48,735 nt of DNA from Anaerolineaceae bacterium UBA5311 (GTDB taxonomy: Bacteria > Chloroflexota > Anaerolineae > Anaerolineales > Anaerolineaceae). Below, piece after piece: positions 23,621-33,067 of this stretch (within the stretch, counting starts at the first letter, position 1; every line of letters starts with the position of its first letter). Where the stretch lies: positions 1-48,735 of the forward strand of contig DHRN01000088.1 in the NCBI GenBank assembly GCA_002411175.1. Reading direction: 5' to 3'. A program made the position numbers and the translations under genes. The notes under the pieces are model-generated. The model was given only the letters and a program-made list of their open reading frames with translations, did no database searches and had not been told where the DNA came from.

Positions 23621-26600
23621 TTATTCGTCATCATCGACGTCGAGGAAATCGTCATCCTCATCCGGGTCAAAGTCATCATCTTCAAGGTCAGTTGCGAAAT
23701 CGAGCTCCACATCTTCCTCCTCGATTTCTTCTTCAGCGTCAGACTCGCCAACGACTGATGCCTCGAATTCGTCGAGAGTATCAAGATCATCTTCGTCGAA
23801 GAGGTGTTCGTCCTCATTTTCATCGAAGTCGTCAATCTCTTCATCCGGGAAGATATCGAGCTGACCAACCTGGATATCAGTACTGCCTGGCTCAACAGCT
23901 TCCTCGGTTTGCTCTTCAAAGCGACCAGGTACAAAACCGGTCCCAGCCGGAATCAACTTACCGATGATCACATTTTCCTTGAGACCATAGAGAGGGTCAA
24001 CCTTGGATTCAATTGCTGCGCCTGCCAACACCTTAATGGTATGTTGGAAGGAACTGGCTGAGAGGAACGAATCCGTGCTCAAAGATGCCTTGGAAACACC
24101 CAGCAGAATCTCACCGTATCGTGCCGGTCTTAATCCCTTGGCGAGCAGTTCCTCATTTTCACGACGAATCTCCAGCCTGTCCACGAGGTCCTGGGGAAGA
24201 TACCTGGTATCGCCAGGACGGGTGATCAGAACCTTGCTGAGCATCTTTCGGATAATTACCTCGAAATGCTTGTCGTTGATATTCTGACCCTGGGTGCGAT
24301 AGACTTGCTGGATTTCTTTAAGCAGATAAACTTCGGTCTCTTCACGACCTTTGATCCTCAGGATGGTATGGGGGTTCAGGGAGCCTTCTGTCAAAGGCTG
24401 TCCGGCTTCCACTTGCTGACCGTCCTTGATGCTGAGTCGGGAGGTGGAAGGAATTTCATACAACTCCTTGAGCTCATCCTCGTGGGAGACGATTACACGC
24501 TCTCCTTCGAAACGGACACGCCCCGCGTTTTTTGCCGTGATGGTGGTTTCGCCATGAGTCGCGATGACTGCATCCTTCGCTATTTCATCTTCTTCAGCCA
24601 CCATGATCTCCCAGTCTTCAGGAATGGCATAGTCGTCAGAGACCATGACAATATCTTCAACCTGGACCGTGCGCTGGTCGGGATTCTTTTCGGATTGCAA
24701 AACCCGGGCTATGCCGTTAATTTCAGTGATAACTGCCTCGTCCTTGGGCATCTTGCGGGCTTCGAACAATTCTTCAACCCTGGGTAAACCAGTGGTAATA
24801 TCACTGCCTGCGGCAACACCGCCAGTGTGGAAGGTGCGCAGCGTCAGCTGGGTGCCTGGTTCACCAATCGATTGCGCGGCTACAATGCCTACAGCGGAAC
24901 CGAGCTTGACCATTTCACCACGACCGAGATCGGTGCCATAGCAATAAGCACAAATGCCGTGAACCAATTCACAGGTCAGCGGGGAGCGTACGAATGCTTC
25001 AGTGATGCCGGCATCCACGATTTTCCGGGTCAGATCATTGGTAAGCAGATCGTTACGATCAGCGATAATTTCACCTGTTTCCGGGTCGGCAAGCCGTTTA
25101 GCGAGCAGGCGACCAACCAGGCGATCTCCGAACGGTTGACCAGCAATATCTTCTTTGGCGTTGATCCAGATACCATCTTCGGTACCACAATCTTCGTTAT
25201 TGATAATGATATCCTGGGCGACATCAACAAGTCTGCGGGTCAGATAACCGGCTTCAGCAGTACGCAGAGCGGTATCCGCCAGACCCTTACGGGTTCCGTG
25301 AGTGGAGATGAAATACTCCAATGCGGAAAGACCTTCGCGGAAGTTGGAGCGAATCGGCATGGGGATGATACGACCGGAAGGGTCTGCCATCAAACCACGC
25401 ATACCAGCCATCTGCGAAATCGGGCTGAAACCGCCCTTTGTCGCGCCGGAAAGCGCCATCGTCGACAGGTTGCCATTGGGGTCCAGGTGTTTGCGTACAG
25501 CCTGACCGACCTTATTGGTGGTATCCTGCCAGACTTTGATAATGTTGTTGTTTTGTTCTGTTTCTGAAGACAAACCTCGTCGGTAAGCCCTCTGAATTTT
25601 CTCAACCTCGATCAGAGCGTCATCAATCAAGCCTTTTTTCTCCGGTGGGACAGTGATGTCAGAAACCGCCAGTGTGGAACCGGATTGAGAAGCATAACGA
25701 AAACCGATGTCCTTGACGCTGTCTGCGATACGGGTGGTCTCGTCGAGACCTTCGGTGTTATAGATTTCACTGATTAAATCGCGCACGCCGCCCTTATCCA
25801 GAACCTGGTTGGTAAATTGCATCGATTTGGGCAGGATATCGTTAAAGATCGCACGCCCAACAGTGGTGTCTATGATGCGCACTTCGGCATGTTCGAGTCG
25901 ATTATGTTCATTATCGAAGAATGTCGACACGCGCAGTTTGATGCGGGTGTGTACTTTCACCTGTTTGAGCTGATACGCCAGTAAAACCTCGTCGATTTCA
26001 CCAAACACCCTGATATTGCTGTTGGGTTCCTGTGGAGGGTCCATTGTCAGGTAATAAACACCAAGGACCATATCCTTTCCTGGGGAAATGACGGGCTCGC
26101 CGCTGGCAGGTTTGAGCAGGTTTTTGCTTGCAAGCATCAACTCGCGGGCTTCCATAACCGCTTTATCAGATAAAGGAACATGGACTGCCATTTGGTCGCC
26201 ATCAAAGTCGGCATTAAATGCCGTGGTAACCAGCGGGTGCAGCTGGATGGCACTGCCTTCAACGAGTATTGGCTCAAACGCCTGGATACCCAATCTGTGA
26301 AGCGTTGGGGCGCGGTTAAGCAGCACCGGGCGATCCTTGATTACCTCTTCCAAAACTTCCCAAACCTCGGGTCGGTTGCGTTCTATATATTTTTTTGCGC
26401 CTTTGATGTTGTTTGTATATTCGTGTTTGTCCAGACCAGCGATCACAAACGGGCGGTAAAGTTCCAACGCCATCGCTTTGGGCAGACCGCACTGATAGAG
26501 TTTGAGGTGCGGACCAACCACGATAACCGAACGTCCGGAATAGTCAACGCGCTTTCCGAGTAAGTTGCGGCGGAAACGACCTTTTTTGCCTTTTAGCATG

Positions 26601-28093
26601 TCAGAGAGCGAACGCAATTCACGGCGTCCGCGCCGGCTGAGCATTCGACCGCGCTGTGAGTTGTCAATCAGTGAGTCAACCGCTTCCTGGAGCATGCGCT
26701 TTTCGTTGCGAACGATCACATCCGGGGCGCCTAACTCGAGCAGTCTTTTCAGACGATTGTTACGGTTAATAACCCGGCGATAGAGGTCGTTCAGGTCTGA
26801 GGTTGCAAAACGACCGCCATCCAGCTGCACCATCGGGCGCAAATCGGGAGGGATCACGGGCAGAACAGTCAGGATCATCCATTCAGGGCGATTTGTAGAA
26901 CGGCGGAATGCTTCCACAACCTTCAAACGGCTGGTGGCTTTCTTTCGTTTCTGCTTGCTCTTGGTGGTGCGGGCTTCATTCCACAGTTCTTCTGAAAGTG
27001 CATCGAGGTCGAGCCTGTGCAGGATGTCATAGAAAGCTTCAGCGCCCATGTCTGCCTTAAAGACGTTGCCCCAGCGGGATTTCAAATCACGATAACGGGA
27101 TTCGCTCATGAATGTGAAAGGTTCAAGTTCCCAAAGTTCGTCTTTTTTAATCGCGTTTTCATTCCTGGTTACCGATTGCTCGTCATTGAGCTGACTGCGC
27201 AAACCTTCCATAGCCAGGTCAGCTTCGGCACGGATTTTTTCTTTCTCCATGCCCAGCTTTTCAAGCCTTTCGCTCTTTTCGGCGCGAAGATCACGTTCAA
27301 GTTCTTCCATATGATCACGAACCAACGTTTGCACTTCGGAAACGTGTTTGGCAGTGACTTCCTGACCGGGTTCAACGATTGTCTTTTCAACGCCATTAAT
27401 CGCGAAGATGATCGGTTTCCGGATGATTTTTCCAGCTTTTTCGTCCAGTTCACGTTCCAGGTCTTGCCCGGCAGAAATAACCGGCTCAAACAGGCTGGCA
27501 ACTTTTTCGTCATATTCCTGGTCAATCGCAGCCTGGTCGGCATCGAGTTGTTTCAGGTTGGCATCCCGCTGTTTCTTCGTATCAGCGATTTTCGCATTCA
27601 GTTGTTCTCCCAATTCACGCTCTGAAACGCTGTCTTCGTCTTCCAATCGTTTGAGTGCCTTCTGTCGGGCATCCTCATCAACATAGGTGACGATGTATTG
27701 GGCGAAATAAAGCACACGGTCGAGATTCTTTCTCGAGATATCAAGGAGAAGACCCAGGTAAGAAGGAATACGTCGGGTGTACCAGATGTGGGCAACCGGA
27801 GCAGCCAGTTCGATGTGACCCATGCGTTCGCGTCTGACGGACGATTTGGTCACTTCGACGCCGCATTTATCACAGACGATTCCTTTATACCGGGGATTTT
27901 TGTATTTCCCGCAATAACACTGCCAGTCACGGGTAGGTCCAAAAATTGCTTCACAGAACAAGCCGTCTTTTTCCGGTCGCAACCTGCGGTAGTTGATCGT
28001 TTCGGGTTTCAGGACTTCGCCATATGACCAGCTTTGGATTACTTCGGGTGAGGCAAGATTGATACGCAGTGCTTTCATTTCTTTAGATTCCAC
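23621..28093 (-). CDS. rpoC: DNA-directed RNA polymerase subunit beta'
   Basis: The 1490-residue protein is a full beta' subunit: an N-terminal zinc site (CYCGKYKNPRYKGIVCDKCG), the catalytic metal motif NADFDGDQMAVHVPL, bridge helix and trigger-loop region, and a second zinc site (C..CYG around CGTEDG to CAYCYG). Residues about 150-310 are a charged coiled-coil-like insertion as in Thermus and Chloroflexi beta'. The last 80 residues are an Asp/Glu-rich tail. The start codon is GTG at 28093, with GGAGG 5 nt upstream; ATG at 28078 is an alternative. rpoB, normally just upstream, is absent. Confidence 0.97.
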   Translation of the reverse strand: MESKEMKALRINLASPEVIQSWSYGEVLKPETINYRRLRPEKDGLFCEAIFGPTRDWQCYCGKYKNPRYKGIVCDKCGVEVTKSSVRRERMGHIELAAPVAHIWYTRRIPSYLGLLLDISRKNLDRVLYFAQYIVTYVDEDARQKALKRLEDEDSVSERELGEQLNAKIADTKKQRDANLKQLDADQAAIDQEYDEKVASLFEPVISAGQDLERELDEKAGKIIRKPIIFAINGVEKTIVEPGQEVTAKHVSEVQTLVRDHMEELERDLRAEKSERLEKLGMEKEKIRAEADLAMEGLRSQLNDEQSVTRNENAIKKDELWELEPFTFMSESRYRDLKSRWGNVFKADMGAEAFYDILHRLDLDALSEELWNEARTTKSKQKRKKATSRLKVVEAFRRSTNRPEWMILTVLPVIPPDLRPMVQLDGGRFATSDLNDLYRRVINRNNRLKRLLELGAPDVIVRNEKRMLQEAVDSLIDNSQRGRMLSRRGRRELRSLSDMLKGKKGRFRRNLLGKRVDYSGRSVIVVGPHLKLYQCGLPKAMALELYRPFVIAGLDKHEYTNNIKGAKKYIERNRPEVWEVLEEVIKDRPVLLNRAPTLHRLGIQAFEPILVEGSAIQLHPLVTTAFNADFDGDQMAVHVPLSDKAVMEARELMLASKNLLKPASGEPVISPGKDMVLGVYYLTMDPPQEPNSNIRVFGEIDEVLLAYQLKQVKVHTRIKLRVSTFFDNEHNRLEHAEVRIIDTTVGRAIFNDILPKSMQFTNQVLDKGGVRDLISEIYNTEGLDETTRIADSVKDIGFRYASQSGSTLAVSDITVPPEKKGLIDDALIEVEKIQRAYRRGLSSETEQNNNIIKVWQDTTNKVGQAVRKHLDPNGNLSTMALSGATKGGFSPISQMAGMRGLMADPSGRIIPMPIRSNFREGLSALEYFISTHGTRKGLADTALRTAEAGYLTRRLVDVAQDIIINNEDCGTEDGIWINAKEDIAGQPFGDRLVGRLLAKRLADPETGEIIADRNDLLTNDLTRKIVDAGITEAFVRSPLTCELVHGICAYCYGTDLGRGEMVKLGSAVGIVAAQSIGEPGTQLTLRTFHTGGVAAGSDITTGLPRVEELFEARKMPKDEAVITEINGIARVLQSEKNPDQRTVQVEDIVMVSDDYAIPEDWEIMVAEEDEIAKDAVIATHGETTITAKNAGRVRFEGERVIVSHEDELKELYEIPSTSRLSIKDGQQVEAGQPLTEGSLNPHTILRIKGREETEVYLLKEIQQVYRTQGQNINDKHFEVIIRKMLSKVLITRPGDTRYLPQDLVDRLEIRRENEELLAKGLRPARYGEILLGVSKASLSTDSFLSASSFQHTIKVLAGAAIESKVDPLYGLKENVIIGKLIPAGTGFVPGRFEEQTEEAVEPGSTDIQVGQLDIFPDEEIDDFDENEDEHLFDEDDLDTLDEFEASVVGESDAEEEIEEEDVELDFATDLEDDDFDPDEDDDFLDVDDDE

Positions 28094-28124
28094 TCATACC
28101 TCCATATTTGCTGAGGGTGCTTAA

Positions 28125-28175
28125 GACACGAAAAACCCGCTGGACTTATTTTTTCCAGTGTGTTTATGCCGTGTC
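28125..28175 (-). promoter_or_regulatory. Structured rpoC leader, attenuator-like hairpin
   Basis: In the minus-strand leader an outer 6-bp stem GACACG/CGTGTC (28170-28175 with 28125-28130) encloses an inner CTGGA/TCCAG hairpin (28154-28158 with 28140-28144). The inner hairpin is followed by CGGGTTTTT. The inner stem plus U-run is terminator-like and the outer stem could compete with it. Confidence 0.4.
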
Positions 28176-28197
28176 CGGTTAGTTTACGCAAACTACT

Positions 28198-28227
28198 ATT
28201 ATATAATTAATCACTGTGCTTTGTCAA
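28198..28227 (-). promoter_or_regulatory. Near-consensus rpoC promoter (TTGACA-N18-TATAAT)
   Basis: On the minus strand a perfect -35 TTGACA (28222-28227) and a perfect -10 TATAAT (28198-28203) are 18 nt apart. The -35 overlaps the last codons of the upstream sensor kinase gene. Transcription would begin near 28191, giving a leader of about 97 nt. Confidence 0.8.
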
Positions 28228-30615
28228 GTTTTTCAGCCCTTCCAGGCGATGAAGAGGAATATCCAGGTGGAATATGCTCCCTGAACCTAACTTACTGTCT
28301 ACCGAGATAGAACCACCATGTTTCTCTGCGATTGATTTTACTATAGATAACCCCAATCCTTGTCCCCGGTTGTCGAAGTTTTGCTCATCATCCATGTGGA
28401 AAAACCGATTGAAAATCCTGGTCTGGTCCAGGGGAGCGATGCCTTTGCCATTATCCTTGATGCTCAGATGCATCCAGGAGGCGTCTTTTTCTGCCCTGAT
28501 CAGCACAGTCTCCCCCCTGGGACTGAATTTAATCGCATTTTCGATCAGGTTATAGATGGCTTGCTGGGTTAAGATCCTGTCCGCTGAAATATAAGGAGTC
28601 TTTAAAGAACCAAAATCAGTGTGGATGGTGATCTTCTTCTGCTGTGCCTGTACTTCGAGCATATCAATGCTCTCATTGACCATCTCTTTGAAGTCAAAGG
28701 TGGTGTACATCAGCCCGGCGTCATTGTCCAACCGCTCCAGTTCCAACACTTTATTGACCAACCTGCGCATGTCTTCGATGCCGGATTCCAACCTGTCTAC
28801 CAGGATGTTTTGCTGCGAGCTGAGATTGCCTATATGTTTAATCAGGCGTGTATAACCTCCCATCAGTTTTAACGGTGAGCGTAAATCGTGGCTTATATTG
28901 CTGACAAATTCGCTCTTTTCCCGCACTGCCTGGTTATTCTGGCGGTTGTCCCTCAGGTAGACGATTGTTCCTGTCTCTTTCCCTTCGAGTTTGACTGGCA
29001 GAATTTCAACCCGATATTCTTCCTCTCCCAGCCGGATGGTCTTTTCTTTGTCGTTGGCGGCTTTGTGCTTCTGCATCAGCTCAACCATCACGGATTGTGG
29101 AATAGACTTTTGGTTTTGGCTGGCAATGACCAGACCTGCCGGCAATTGGGACAAATTTTGCCCGGCAAAGTTTTCAAAAACGACCTCCCCGGATACATCG
29201 ACAACAACAATTGGATCCGGAATCGAATTAAGCACTTCGTTCAACCAGGTTTTCTCCTTTCGAACCTGGGTTATCTGATCCTTGGTATTCAATGCGGCGG
29301 TCGCTCTGAGACCCAGTTCGCGGTAAAAATCGATTTCTTCGTTACTGAACCAGCGGTTTTGTTCAAAACCAACCCAAAGCGCTCCCCGCGAGCCTTCATT
29401 TCCGCGCAGCTGTAAAGCGACAATCGATTTTGGATAGGGGGTGCCGGGTGTGAGCCCGAAGTAATCGTCAATTTTGATATCGCTCAACACCAGCTGGTCC
29501 TGATCGGCAATTTTCTCCAGGATGAGCACATCAAGATAGGCATAATTGCGCGTGTGTTCACCCTGTCCGATCCTCAGGCGCATCTCTGGTTTGGCTGACT
29601 GCCCGATGTTCCCGAGCAAAATTAGACGTGCCGCGCTCGCATCCCTTGTGAGCGCGGCTCTGAGGATGGAAGACATCACCAGGTCATACCCTTCCCGGGA
29701 ATAATGGGAAGGGTCCAATGAAAGCAGGCGCGATTGCGTGTCAGTGCGGACCTGCAAGCTCTTTCTCAGATCTTCGATCGCTTCGTTGATCGCACGTTCA
29801 CCCTGGGTACGGTTGAAATTGGCTGGTTTGTGGTCATAATTGCCTTTGCTCAGTTCTGATACCTGGTCAATGATGCTGGTGACCAGGTTTGAGTTTCGAG
29901 ACTCGTTCAGGTACGTTTTCGGCTTCCATTCCGCTGGAAAATAACGCAATAAGAAGGACAGGGCGACAGCCGCCAGGATAATCTCAGGCAAGTGCATGAT
30001 CCACAGGAAGATTGCTTGCGTCAGAACAGCGATCGCATCCCTGAGACCATAAACAAACGCCAGTCCGAATTGGTAGAGCATCCAGAATAGCAGCAAGAGC
30101 ATTGCGGTTTCGATCAACTTGGCAATCACCACCCGCGGATTGGTTGTATCTTCGAGACTTTCGTTGACCTGGTAAGTAAAAAGGGTTACTAAAACCGGAT
30201 AATACATAAGCAGTGACAAGTCTTGCTGAAAGAGCAGAACTTGTGCTGCCCCGGTCAGAATCGCGATAATCACAGCGGCTACAGGACCAACCACACCGAC
30301 CGCCAGGATTGCGGGAATACCAGCAAGCAGCGGCATGATCGGTTGGTACGATTCACCGGTGAACCCCAACACCGTGCCGTCAAATGGGGTCGCATTTGTA
30401 AAAAGCAATGGGATCAGGCTCAGAAGAAGGATATAAAACCAGCGGCTTGTGTAGAATTTCTGATGGAAAGGCTTTTTCGCCATTCTGTACAGTTGGAATC
30501 CCACGAAAACGAGCGTAAGAATTGGCAGCAAAAATGCAGCCGGTTTCAGGCTGTTCGCGTTTTGTCCTTGCAGAATAAAAAGCCTGGTTTCTGTGATTAA
30601 ACCCTGGTAAACCAT
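28207..30615 (-). CDS. Multi-domain membrane sensor histidine kinase
   Basis: The 802-residue kinase has a membrane region of about seven segments (residues 25-225), a linker (240-300), a GAF-like domain (about 305-445), a PAS domain (about 455-555), a HisKA dimerisation domain with the phospho-acceptor His576 in SEFVSNISHDLRSPL, and a HATPase domain (about 680-795) with N, G1 and G2 boxes (NLIENAIKFSP, DNGKGI, GQGLGLSIVKSI). No response regulator is adjacent, so it is an orphan kinase. The TATAAT element lies 8 nt before the ATG with no ribosome binding site. Confidence 0.9.
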   Translation of the reverse strand: MVYQGLITETRLFILQGQNANSLKPAAFLLPILTLVFVGFQLYRMAKKPFHQKFYTSRWFYILLLSLIPLLFTNATPFDGTVLGFTGESYQPIMPLLAGIPAILAVGVVGPVAAVIIAILTGAAQVLLFQQDLSLLMYYPVLVTLFTYQVNESLEDTTNPRVVIAKLIETAMLLLLFWMLYQFGLAFVYGLRDAIAVLTQAIFLWIMHLPEIILAAVALSFLLRYFPAEWKPKTYLNESRNSNLVTSIIDQVSELSKGNYDHKPANFNRTQGERAINEAIEDLRKSLQVRTDTQSRLLSLDPSHYSREGYDLVMSSILRAALTRDASAARLILLGNIGQSAKPEMRLRIGQGEHTRNYAYLDVLILEKIADQDQLVLSDIKIDDYFGLTPGTPYPKSIVALQLRGNEGSRGALWVGFEQNRWFSNEEIDFYRELGLRATAALNTKDQITQVRKEKTWLNEVLNSIPDPIVVVDVSGEVVFENFAGQNLSQLPAGLVIASQNQKSIPQSVMVELMQKHKAANDKEKTIRLGEEEYRVEILPVKLEGKETGTIVYLRDNRQNNQAVREKSEFVSNISHDLRSPLKLMGGYTRLIKHIGNLSSQQNILVDRLESGIEDMRRLVNKVLELERLDNDAGLMYTTFDFKEMVNESIDMLEVQAQQKKITIHTDFGSLKTPYISADRILTQQAIYNLIENAIKFSPRGETVLIRAEKDASWMHLSIKDNGKGIAPLDQTRIFNRFFHMDDEQNFDNRGQGLGLSIVKSIAEKHGGSISVDSKLGSGSIFHLDIPLHRLEGLKNLTKHSD

Positions 30616-30623
30616 GATAAAGA

Positions 30624-30629
30624 ATTATA
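30624..30629 (-). promoter_or_regulatory. -10 element of the sensor kinase gene, predicted leaderless start
   Basis: A perfect TATAAT on the minus strand ends 8 nt before the ATG at 30615. It lies in the 48-nt gap after cmk, which marks the probable end of the lepA-cmk operon. No Shine-Dalgarno sequence is visible. Confidence 0.5.
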
Positions 30630-30663
30630 GCATGGCAGAATGTCTGAATGGAGAATAAACAGG

Positions 30664-31362
30664 CTATCTGCGAGCAATCAGGTCCAAAACATGTTCAACG
30701 ACCTCGTAAACGGTCATCCGATCAGAATCAACGATAACCGCGTCGTCTGCAGGTTTTAAGGGAGCCAAAGCTCTGCCCGAGTCGAGTTCATCGCGATGTT
30801 TGATTGAATTGAGGACATCATCAAAGCAGATCTTTTTACCCCGGGCGAGATCTTCGATATATCTGCGCTGTGCCCGCACCTCCGCGCTGGCTTCCAGGTA
30901 AATCTTCAGATCCGCCTGCGGTAGTACAACCGTGCCAATATCCCTGCCGATCATTACAATTTTGCCTTTTTTCGCGATGCTGCGCTGCAGTTCGGTCATG
31001 GCACTGCGTACGCGGGGATAGACCGAAACTTCGGATACATTTTGGTTTACATCGTTTGAGCGGATTTCCCAACTGTGGTCTGCTCCGCAGATGATGACAT
31101 CAAACTGGCGACCATCGTCGCTGCTGGATGGGAGAATATCAATGTCAATTCTTTCCGCAAGCTGGCTGATCGACTCTTCATCTGAAATGTCCAAACCTTC
31201 TTTCAAAGCCTGGCTGGTCACAGCCCGGTACATGATGCCAGTGTCGAGGCAAATGTAGCCCAGCGTGTTGGCAATCAGGTTGCCAATCGTTGATTTGCCG
31301 GATGCTGCCGGACCATCAATGGAAATTGTATCCGGAAGGTTTTGAAATTCTCTTTCACACAT
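30664..31362 (-). CDS. cmk: Cytidylate kinase
   Basis: The 232-residue protein has the P-loop SIDGPAASGKSTIG, the CMP-binding region (LDTGIMYRAVT, RSNDVNQNVSEVSVYPRVR), the conserved MIGRDIGTVVLP and the lid region RRYIEDLARGKKI. It phosphorylates CMP and dCMP and so feeds RNA, DNA and phospholipid synthesis. The length is typical (220-230). Its start lies 1 nt after the stop of the 567-residue membrane protein, so it is the last gene of the membrane-protein operon. GGAG is about 12 nt upstream. Confidence 0.96.
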   Translation of the reverse strand: MCEREFQNLPDTISIDGPAASGKSTIGNLIANTLGYICLDTGIMYRAVTSQALKEGLDISDEESISQLAERIDIDILPSSSDDGRQFDVIICGADHSWEIRSNDVNQNVSEVSVYPRVRSAMTELQRSIAKKGKIVMIGRDIGTVVLPQADLKIYLEASAEVRAQRRYIEDLARGKKICFDDVLNSIKHRDELDSGRALAPLKPADDAVIVDSDRMTVYEVVEHVLDLIARR

Positions 31363-31363
31363 A

Positions 31364-33067
31364 CTATTGATTAGCTCCTGTAAACAAATTTGTTTTCACC
31401 CACAAAACCGCGTTTTGGTCAACGAACTGGGGCTTAGCTCCGATTAATAATCGCAGGTAATTGGCTGGCGCGTTTGAGAACCAGTTGACCGATCGTTCCA
31501 ACACAACGTTCATACCCCTGAGTTCAACCTGGGCAGCCGGCATTTCGGAGGAACGGGTCAGGACCATGCTGGGGGTTTCTTCGTTTCGTTCGATCGCAAA
31601 ATTGCTAAAATACCACCCGAGAGCTTCCGGCAGTTCAGCAATATCATAAGAACCGAGCTGCGCTGGAGACTTTCCCGCCAGGGCAAACTCCGCCTGGATC
31701 TGCCCGATATTCTGGTTTGGCAGCAAAACCTGGCTGCCAAGGTATTCATTCCAGCGAAATGCCTGGTCGACCTTGACCCCCCTGAAAACGCTGGACAAAT
31801 TAAGCACAGCAAGAAAAAGAAGCAAGGTTACGAGCAGCACCTGGCTGCTTTTCGGTTTAGTCAAGGAAAAACTTACCAACCACCACGACAAGACCAGCAA
31901 TACAATTCCAGCGATGATCATCAGGCTGAAATTGACGAATTGGGGGCTTGAAACCTGGAGCGGTGCCAACCGGCGCAGGTTGTGAGAAATAAATATTAGC
32001 AGGGCAAAGATAAACAGTGAATTTCCGATGGTTGCCAGGTTCCGCTCTGATTCTTCGAACACAAACCCACCAAGCCATATCGCTCCACCGACCCAAAACA
32101 GTAAAGTCGGAAAGAGCAGCAGCTCAAAACTCGAACGGCTGACAATTATTGAGAAGCCCACACTTACTGCGGCAGAGATACCCAAAATTGAATAAGCCGA
32201 CTGCGTGTTGGTTCCTCTCGCTTTGATTAACCCGAGGAGGAATAACACCATCGGCAAAAAACTATGCGCAAAGATCAGGTAAATAGAATGATAGATTGGT
32301 TTCTCGAAGGGTTCTGAAAATTGCTTAAAATAACCCAAAATGCCGCTGCCTGCCCCGCCCAATCCAGCCGGGTCAAGCAAAAAAGAAGTGCTCACCAGGG
32401 CAATTGTGATCACAAAAGCGACCGCAGCAGCAGCCCAATTTACCGATTTGCTTTCCATTTCAAAATATTCCCTTAAACTAAAAGAGGGCTCTATTAACCT
32501 GGCGACAAGCTGGATAATGGCAATTAAAACCAAATAATTCCAAAAGTTAACCCCTCCCAGGAACCCCATTCCCACGGCGATGCCTGCCAAAGCTGGTTTT
32601 TTGGTCCGGAGAAAAGTCAGACCCCAGAGGATCCCAGCCAGTGCCAGGCTGCCTCCATTGATCGCTCTTGAAAAAACGACAAAGGTTGGGTCCAGGGCTA
32701 AAGCAAAGCTCAAAATCAAGCTTGCCCTGGTGCCCAGCCGATCTTTCCAAAACCAGGGAATTACGACCAGAGACGCCCCAACTACAACCGGTAGCAAGCG
32801 TGCCGCCAATCCGCTCGGCTCGAATAAGAAAAACAATAAAGAGGTCAACCCGGTATACGCCGGGACAGCGCTGCTCGATACCGCCAGGTGCCGGGAGACC
32901 TGGAGAGCCTGGTAAGCCAGCGAAACTTCATTGCCTGTGAATAATGTCGCGCCCAGAGAGACTAGGCGCACTGCCATCCCGATCGCGAACGCGATCATCA
33001 CCAGGACGAACTGGCTGTCTGGTACCAAGGCGAATTTTTGATAAATTCTTCTGCTTTCTGTGCTCAT
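31364..33067 (-). CDS. Polytopic membrane protein, probable GT-C glycosyltransferase-like (TIGR03663-like)
   Basis: The 567-residue protein has about 10-12 hydrophobic segments. Near residue 43 the loop after the first membrane helix reads TGNEVSLAYQAL, in the place where GT-C enzymes carry acidic active-site residues; a DPTFVVFSR motif follows a helix further on, typical of PMT-like proteins. The C-terminal part is extracytoplasmic (about 440-567). I recall a family (TIGR03663) with weak similarity to dolichyl-phosphate mannosyltransferases that often lies beside YYY proteins, and this fits. It starts in a 1-nt overlap with the YYY protein stop. The activity is inferred, not shown. Confidence 0.7.
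   Translation of the reverse strand: MSTESRRIYQKFALVPDSQFVLVMIAFAIGMAVRLVSLGATLFTGNEVSLAYQALQVSRHLAVSSSAVPAYTGLTSLLFFLFEPSGLAARLLPVVVGASLVVIPWFWKDRLGTRASLILSFALALDPTFVVFSRAINGGSLALAGILWGLTFLRTKKPALAGIAVGMGFLGGVNFWNYLVLIAIIQLVARLIEPSFSLREYFEMESKSVNWAAAAVAFVITIALVSTSFLLDPAGLGGAGSGILGYFKQFSEPFEKPIYHSIYLIFAHSFLPMVLFLLGLIKARGTNTQSAYSILGISAAVSVGFSIIVSRSSFELLLFPTLLFWVGGAIWLGGFVFEESERNLATIGNSLFIFALLIFISHNLRRLAPLQVSSPQFVNFSLMIIAGIVLLVLSWWLVSFSLTKPKSSQVLLVTLLLFLAVLNLSSVFRGVKVDQAFRWNEYLGSQVLLPNQNIGQIQAEFALAGKSPAQLGSYDIAELPEALGWYFSNFAIERNEETPSMVLTRSSEMPAAQVELRGMNVVLERSVNWFSNAPANYLRLLIGAKPQFVDQNAVLWVKTNLFTGANQ

Noticed and set aside
24827..25567. 246-codon + strand ORF opposite rpoC
   Set aside because: It is antisense to the conserved rpoC sequence and shows no motif.
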